64,000 bases of DNA from QWQI01 sp964608915 (lineage in GTDB: Bacteria; Planctomycetota; Planctomycetia; Isosphaerales; Isosphaeraceae). The position numbers were made by a program, and so were the translations under genes. The notes beneath the pieces are model-generated. The model had not been told where the DNA came from, ran no database searches, and saw nothing but the letters and a program-made list of their open reading frames with translations. Location: assembly GCA_964608915.1 (NCBI GenBank), contig CAZSQA010000012.1, positions 1-64,000 of the forward strand, written 5' to 3'. Positions 60,144 through 64,000 of this stretch are shown here, piece by piece (position 1 is the first letter of the stretch; each line of letters begins with the position of its first letter).

Positions 60144-61014
60144 ATGGAACGGAATTCGTTGGTGGGCCAGGGGGATTCAGCGGCGTGTTGCCTCGCCCGT
60201 ATGGGCCGAGAGTGTCCAGATCGCCCATATAGCCGAAAGTCGTCTGGAATGGCGGTGCAGGCACGAACACGCCCGGAAACGACGACGAATTGGTTCCGAG
60301 GATTCGGCCGTCGTAGACCGAAATGACGTAACCGGCTCCATAAACAGGGTTTCCAGTGCCAGGCGCATGGACGCTGTCGAGCCGGCCTATGATCGCGAAT
60401 TGCTGGGAGAATCCCGTAGCCGTGTCATTGAGGATCACGAGCTGATTACCGTAAGAATCCGTGACCGTGGTCATCTGAACGCGGTTTTGCAACGCCAGTT
60501 CGTACGGAATCGTAAGCGGTCCCGACGAAAGCAGATAGCGTGATCCGACCGTACCGTTCCAGGGCAGGGCGCCACCCCGCCAATCTGGCCATAAGTTCAA
60601 GCTGTTCTGAAACATCAGCACACCGTACGCAGGCCCCAGACTGAGCGGGCCGAGCAACGAAGCCGGCGACGCGACGACCGAAGACCGATGCCGGGGCATG
60701 ACGCTGGCGCGCATCTGTCGCGCCATTCGCGCCGACAACGCACGCGGAGCACCCTGGGCGTAGACGCCGTGGATGTCGTTTTTCGATAGAATCGCCTTGC
60801 CCGGGTTCTCTTTCCGGGCTTTTTTCATCAGTTCGTTGAATTTCTTCGCGGCGGCTCGTTTTTCGTCGCTGATCCGGCTCTTATACGATAGCCTTTCCCA
60901 GGGAACGTTTTGTGCGGATAATTGTGCGGTATCGAAACAAAATCCCATACCGAGCAAGCCGAGAGCGATTCGCATCGCCATGCGTCGATGGACCGAAATC
61001 CATGGGCCACTCAT
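60106..61014 (-). CDS. Secreted protein of unknown function
   Basis: A 302-residue protein with a signal peptide (RRMAMRIALGLLGMGFCFDTAQLSAQ). The mature part has a basic helix, then a beta-rich region with GPLSLGPAYGVLMF and GTVGSRYLLSSGP, and a Pro/Asn-rich end. No family recognised. Alternative starts at 60981 or 60975 also give a signal peptide. An inverted repeat of the kind near hsp20 lies about 150 bases upstream. Confidence 0.7.
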   Translation of the reverse strand: MSGPWISVHRRMAMRIALGLLGMGFCFDTAQLSAQNVPWERLSYKSRISDEKRAAAKKFNELMKKARKENPGKAILSKNDIHGVYAQGAPRALSARMARQMRASVMPRHRSSVVASPASLLGPLSLGPAYGVLMFQNSLNLWPDWRGGALPWNGTVGSRYLLSSGPLTIPYELALQNRVQMTTVTDSYGNQLVILNDTATGFSQQFAIIGRLDSVHAPGTGNPVYGAGYVISVYDGRILGTNSSSFPGVFVPAPPFQTTFGYMGDLDTLGPYGRGNTPLNPPGPPTNSVPFSDPSTISSPVP

Positions 61015-61159
61015 CGCTCTACTCCGAATCGATCGTGACCGGACGATCGGCTGACCGGAATCGGTCGAACCGGGAAATATCGCCTGATCATTTCACTATC
61101 GCCATCTCCCGAGTGCGAATCAAGTCGACGGGTCGAAACTGGTCTGAGCTACTCCCGTT

Positions 61160-61176
61160 TCTGCCAATTCGGCAGA
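61160..61176. promoter_or_regulatory. Inverted repeat TCTGCC-N5-GGCAGA
   Basis: Perfect six-base arms with a five-base centre. One of four similar sites in the last 3 kb (also 62273, 62383, 62427). It lies upstream of the secreted-protein gene and downstream of hsp20. Possible repressor site. Confidence 0.5.
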
Positions 61177-61193
61177 CTCTGCGAATTACGCAA

Positions 61194-61220
61194 AAACCGG
61201 GGGCTCGTTTCCGAGCCCCC
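61194..61220 (-). terminator. Intrinsic terminator of the hsp20 operon
   Basis: Nine-base-pair GC-rich stem (61199-61207 with 61212-61220), loop TTTC on the plus strand. On the minus strand it is followed by GGTTTTTG, about 30 bases past the hsp20 stop. Confidence 0.88.
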
Positions 61221-61251
61221 ATCGAACATTCCGCTTCGATCCCGTATGTCG

Positions 61252-61680
61252 TCAGGAAACGACCTTGATCTGCTTCGGACGTTCCTTTTCGGCCTTGGGC
61301 AAATGCAGCTTCACGACCCCGTTTTCGGTTTTCGCCACGGCCTTGTCCGCATCGAGCGTACAGGCCAAATTCAAACTCCGGTCGAACTTGCCGTGCCGAC
61401 GTTCGCGGACGATCCAATTCCCTTCCGTTTTCTCTTCCTCGACCTTCGACTCGCCCGAGAGCGTCAGCATATTGCCGTGAACCGTCACTTGCACATCTTC
61501 TGGCCTGACGCCTGGCATGCTCACGTGAACTTCGTAAGCTTCGGGTGTCTCATGGACGTCGACTGCCGGTACGAAACTCGCTTCCGCTTCCGGCTTCGTG
61601 AGACTCTCGGCGAGAAGGTTCTGGACAGCGTCCCGCAGGCTGACCATCTCGCGAAACGGTTCCCATCGATCGATATGCAT
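61252..61680 (-). CDS. Small heat shock protein Hsp20 (second copy)
   Basis: A 142-residue alpha-crystallin-type chaperone that holds unfolding proteins. The central beta-sandwich shows VSMPGVRPEDVQVTVHGNMLTLSGE and NGVVKLHLPKAE. The C-terminal extension includes a PKQIKV segment that fits the I-x-I/V motif. It lies 81 bases downstream of another hsp20 gene on the same strand and shares the terminator. Confidence 0.93.
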   Translation of the reverse strand: MHIDRWEPFREMVSLRDAVQNLLAESLTKPEAEASFVPAVDVHETPEAYEVHVSMPGVRPEDVQVTVHGNMLTLSGESKVEEEKTEGNWIVRERRHGKFDRSLNLACTLDADKAVAKTENGVVKLHLPKAEKERPKQIKVVS

Positions 61681-61761
61681 CGCACTTTCTCCTGATTTCC
61701 GTCGACTTCGCTTCCGACTCGTGTCTTGAATCCCGGTTCGTTCCGTTCCCGAGTGCTCGAA

Positions 61762-62184
61762 TCAGCCCTGGGAAACAGGGATCGTACGTGGCCGAAGAGC
61801 TTCCGATTTCGGGATTTCCAACCGCAGAACGCCGTTTTCGAGCCTGGCCGCGATCTCGCCGGAGCGAATTTCGTCCGTGATCCGGATGATCCGTTCGAAG
61901 CCGCCGTACATGCGGTCGTCGAACTTCGAGCCCGGTTCTTCGGTCCGTACGCGTTCGTACCGGATCGTCAGCCGATCCTGGAAGTGCTCGATTCCGATCG
62001 ATTCGGCCGCAACGCCCGGCACGTCCGCTTCGACGATCCAAACCCCTTCCGTTTCCCGAATCCGGACGGGAATGGAGTTCGTCTTTCGCTCGACTTGAGC
62101 TGCATCAGGCCTGGCTTGAGAATGGCCCCGGTGTACAGGCTCGGCAACGACCGGGAACACTGACCACGTACGATAAATCGCCAT
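61762..62184 (-). CDS. Small heat shock protein Hsp20 (first copy)
   Basis: A 140-residue Hsp20 paralogue, clearly diverged from its neighbour. The alpha-crystallin domain contains WIVEADVPGVAAESIGIEHFQDRLTIRYE-like order and GVLRLEIPKSE; the tail ends RTIPVSQG, the I-x-I/V equivalent. GGAG lies before the ATG at 62184, which sets the start. The upstream 258 bases hold three inverted repeats and a sigma-54-like element, suggesting special stress control. Confidence 0.9.
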   Translation of the reverse strand: MAIYRTWSVFPVVAEPVHRGHSQARPDAAQVERKTNSIPVRIRETEGVWIVEADVPGVAAESIGIEHFQDRLTIRYERVRTEEPGSKFDDRMYGGFERIIRITDEIRSGEIAARLENGVLRLEIPKSEALRPRTIPVSQG

Positions 62185-62262
62185 CGCAGATTCTCCGTTT
62201 CGACCGGCTGCCGATTTCGGCAATCGCCGGAACTTCATGTGATCCGAACGAAAAACCCCTAA

Positions 62263-62278
62263 TGCAAGACCCATGCCA
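62263..62278 (-). promoter_or_regulatory. Sigma-54-like -24/-12 element upstream of hsp20
   Basis: On the minus strand TGGCAT-GGGTC-TTGCA matches the consensus TGGCAC-N5-TTGCA at all but one position, with exact spacing. It would start transcription near 62250, about 65 bases before the ATG. It overlaps one inverted repeat (62273-62287), so chance similarity caused by that repeat is possible. Confidence 0.45.
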
Positions 62279-62287
62279 TAATGGCAT
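62273..62287. promoter_or_regulatory. Inverted repeat ATGCCAT-A-ATGGCAT upstream of hsp20
   Basis: Perfect seven-base arms around one central base. It overlaps the sigma-54-like element. Confidence 0.55.
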
Positions 62288-62382
62288 TCCGACAGGCACG
62301 AGATCACTTAAACTTAAAATACAACTGACGTTAAGATAAACACAGGACGTGTTGTCCCCAAAAGTCGCGACGACAACCGGAA

Positions 62383-62397
62383 ATGCCATTTTGGCAT
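62383..62397. promoter_or_regulatory. Inverted repeat ATGCCA-TTT-TGGCAT
   Basis: Perfect six-base arms with a three-base centre, in the same intergenic region, 110 bases from the previous site. Confidence 0.55.
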
Positions 62398-62426
62398 CCG
62401 GTCCGATTTGTGACCGAAACCCCTTG

Positions 62427-62441
62427 CTGCCATTTCGGCAG
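62427..62441. promoter_or_regulatory. Inverted repeat CTGCC-N5-GGCAG
   Basis: Perfect five-base arms, just past the stop of the DUF1501 gene and 44 bases from the previous site. It may instead be part of a terminator for DUF1501. Confidence 0.45.
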
Positions 62442-62442
62442 A

Positions 62443-63933
62443 TCAGCTCAGGAGTTCGTGGATCGGGTCACCGTAATAGACGGCGTGGGGTCGCTCCTGG
62501 CTATCGAACCAGGCGAGTGTCTGGGGAATGCCGAGGCTTTGGTAAATCGTGGCTGCGAACTGTTCAGGCGTCACGGGGCGGCTTGCGGGGGAACCGCCGA
62601 CGGAATCGGAAGACCCGACAACTCGGCCACCGGCGACACCGCCACCGGCGAGAAGGACCGATTGAACACGACCCCAGTGATCGCGCCCGGGCAAGTCGTA
62701 ATGTTCTCTCAGGTGGGAAATTTTGGGCGTTCGACCGAATTCGCCGGCCATGACGATCAGGGTCGAGTCGAGTTCGCCGGACGCGGCCAGGTCGGAAATC
62801 AGGGCAGAGACGGCCTGATCCATCGGCGGCAGCAGATTGGATTTCAGGTGGGGGAAGGCGTTTCCGTGGGTGTCCCACGTTTCGTTATTGCCCAGATTGA
62901 CCTGCACGAGCGGCACGCCCGCGCCGACCATGCGGCGTGCGACAAGGCAGCTCGAGCCGAAGCTGTGCCGGCCGTAGCGATCGAGCGTTTTCGGGTCGGA
63001 ATCACGTAAATCGAATGCCCGGCGAATCTTCGGATCGGTGAGCAAGGCCACGGCACCGCTGCGCTGCTGGTCGAGACTGTCGACCGACGAGGCCCATCCG
63101 TCGATTGCGGTCCGTTGCCGGTCGAAGTCCGACAGCATGCCGATTCGGCGGTCCAGCCTGCTGGCGGAGAGTTCGGCGGGAAGGCTCAGGGAAAGGGGCT
63201 CGAAGGCTCTCTGGTCGGACTTCTGCGGCTTGTTCTGATGGTCGAACCCGAATTGCGGATAGGCTCCGTAGCTGCCGGGGTCGAAGGGCGAAAGTTCAAG
63301 GAACCAGGGATCGTGCCGGGTACCCATGCGGCCACCGAATTGGCCAGGGATGATCCTCCCGGTGCGGTGCACGAGCTTTTCCGGAAGCACGACGGCGGGC
63401 GGGAGATTGTTGCGGGAACGTACGACCGCGCCGACGAGCGAAGCGATCGACGGTTCATCGGTCGCCGAAGGTTGATTCGGGTTGAATCCGGCCGGCATGA
63501 CCGAGCGCCCGGTCAGCATGACGTGGTGCCCGAAGGAATGGTCGTTGGTGCCGTGGGTCAGGGAGCGGACCATCGACCACTTGTCGCTGATTTCGGCTAG
63601 CCGGGGCAGGTGCTCCGTGATTCGGACGCCGCCGCCGAATCGTGTCGGAATCGAGCCGAATTCGCCGCGAATGCCTTCCGAGGCATCCGGCTTCGGGTCG
63701 AACGATTCATGCTGGGCGAGGCCGCCGGAGAGGAAGATGAAAATGACGCGGCGTTTCGGGTCGATCGGCCCGCGCTGCCAGTCGTCGGCCGCGGCCTGAA
63801 GCGAGGGCAGATGTTCCGTGCCGAGCCCCAGCAGGCCGACCGCGCCGATCTGCACGAAACCACGGCGGGACACACCGCGTGGATGCGAGATTCGGTCTGA
63901 ACCAGGAGGACTTACGTTATGAAAGGGCAGCAT
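62443..63933 (-). CDS. DUF1501 Tat-exported protein
   Basis: A 496-residue protein of the DUF1501 family, very abundant in planctomycetes and distantly related to sulfatases/alkaline phosphatases. It begins with a twin-arginine signal (SRRGFVQIG, 22-30). Family signatures include FIFLSGGLAQHESFDPKP, LTHGTNDHSFGHHVMLTG and GEFGRTPKI. Such genes usually follow a DUF1549/DUF1553 partner, and the partial frame upstream is probably that gene. The function is unknown; surface or polysaccharide processing is often proposed. Confidence 0.9.
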   Translation of the reverse strand: MLPFHNVSPPGSDRISHPRGVSRRGFVQIGAVGLLGLGTEHLPSLQAAADDWQRGPIDPKRRVIFIFLSGGLAQHESFDPKPDASEGIRGEFGSIPTRFGGGVRITEHLPRLAEISDKWSMVRSLTHGTNDHSFGHHVMLTGRSVMPAGFNPNQPSATDEPSIASLVGAVVRSRNNLPPAVVLPEKLVHRTGRIIPGQFGGRMGTRHDPWFLELSPFDPGSYGAYPQFGFDHQNKPQKSDQRAFEPLSLSLPAELSASRLDRRIGMLSDFDRQRTAIDGWASSVDSLDQQRSGAVALLTDPKIRRAFDLRDSDPKTLDRYGRHSFGSSCLVARRMVGAGVPLVQVNLGNNETWDTHGNAFPHLKSNLLPPMDQAVSALISDLAASGELDSTLIVMAGEFGRTPKISHLREHYDLPGRDHWGRVQSVLLAGGGVAGGRVVGSSDSVGGSPASRPVTPEQFAATIYQSLGIPQTLAWFDSQERPHAVYYGDPIHELLS

Positions 63934-63963
63934 GGCAACGCGGTCCCGTGACGAATCGATCGC

Positions 63964-64000
63964 TCAGTGCAGGGAGGACCTGAGAAATCGGAAGGGGCGT
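63964..64000 (-). CDS. C-terminal end of an upstream gene, partial
   Basis: A frame enters at the window edge and stops at 63964-63966, encoding the last residues RPFRFLRSSLH. In planctomycetes the gene before DUF1501 is often a DUF1553 cytochrome c-type protein whose end looks similar, so that identity is likely but cannot be confirmed from eleven residues. The stop is 30 bases before the DUF1501 start, consistent with an operon. Confidence 0.35.
   Translation of the reverse strand, partial: RPFRFLRSSLH

Overview
The window looks like a chromosomal segment of a planctomycete, probably of the Gemmatales type. This is inferred from gene content: a DUF1501 Tat-exported protein, a PEP-CTERM protein, an FHA plus Ser/Thr kinase protein, many secreted Ala/Pro-rich proteins, a sigma-70 factor with a long N-terminal extension, and GC-rich codon use. 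The species cannot be named from the sequence.

Layout. (1) 1-9.4 kb is accessory and visibly AT-richer than the rest. It carries a large NACHT-type STAND NTPase with a nuclease-like N-terminus and HEAT-like repeats, a host-like PEP-CTERM gene, and a two-gene module made of a GHKL ATPase and a 742-residue protein with phosphoribosyltransferase-like segments. (2) 9.6-17 kb holds housekeeping and accessory metabolism: a LarA-like protein overlapping a PP2C-like phosphatase, ribosomal protein bTHX, a DUF2752 protein, a lipoprotein, cytidine deaminase, and a kinase-modB-modC operon. (3) 17-18.1 kb is a gene-free stretch with a spaced array of five copies of a short repeat. (4) 18.1-22.3 kb holds an MmeI-like type IIL restriction-modification enzyme and an AT-rich AbiU2/HEPN-like gene. 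(5) 22.4-37.6 kb is the classic translation and transcription cluster on the minus strand. In transcription order it is tRNA-Thr, tRNA-Tyr, tRNA-Gly, tRNA-Thr, tuf, rpmG, tRNA-Trp, secE, nusG, rplK, rplA, rplJ, rplL, rpoB, rpoC. A sigma-70 factor lies just upstream of it. (6) 39.7-64 kb holds secreted proteins of unknown function, an acyltransferase-like membrane protein, a phosphodiesterase, an M49-like peptidase, a DedA protein, ribF, an RRM protein, a membrane-inserted P-loop ATPase, a modA lipoprotein, two hsp20 genes and a DUF1501 gene.

How it fits together. The core cluster is compact and keeps the gene order known from E. coli. It also shows a promoter before the tRNAs, a perfect hairpin between rplL and rpoB, and an unusual 350-base gap with a hairpin and promoter-like boxes between rpoB and rpoC. 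Molybdate transport is split: modB and modC are coupled to a kinase gene, while modA is about 44 kb away. Defence-type genes (NACHT, GHKL pair, type IIL RM, HEPN) are concentrated in the first 22 kb. The GHKL/PRTase-like pair is the best candidate for an undescribed system. The two hsp20 genes lie beside several copies of an inverted repeat that may be a shared operator.
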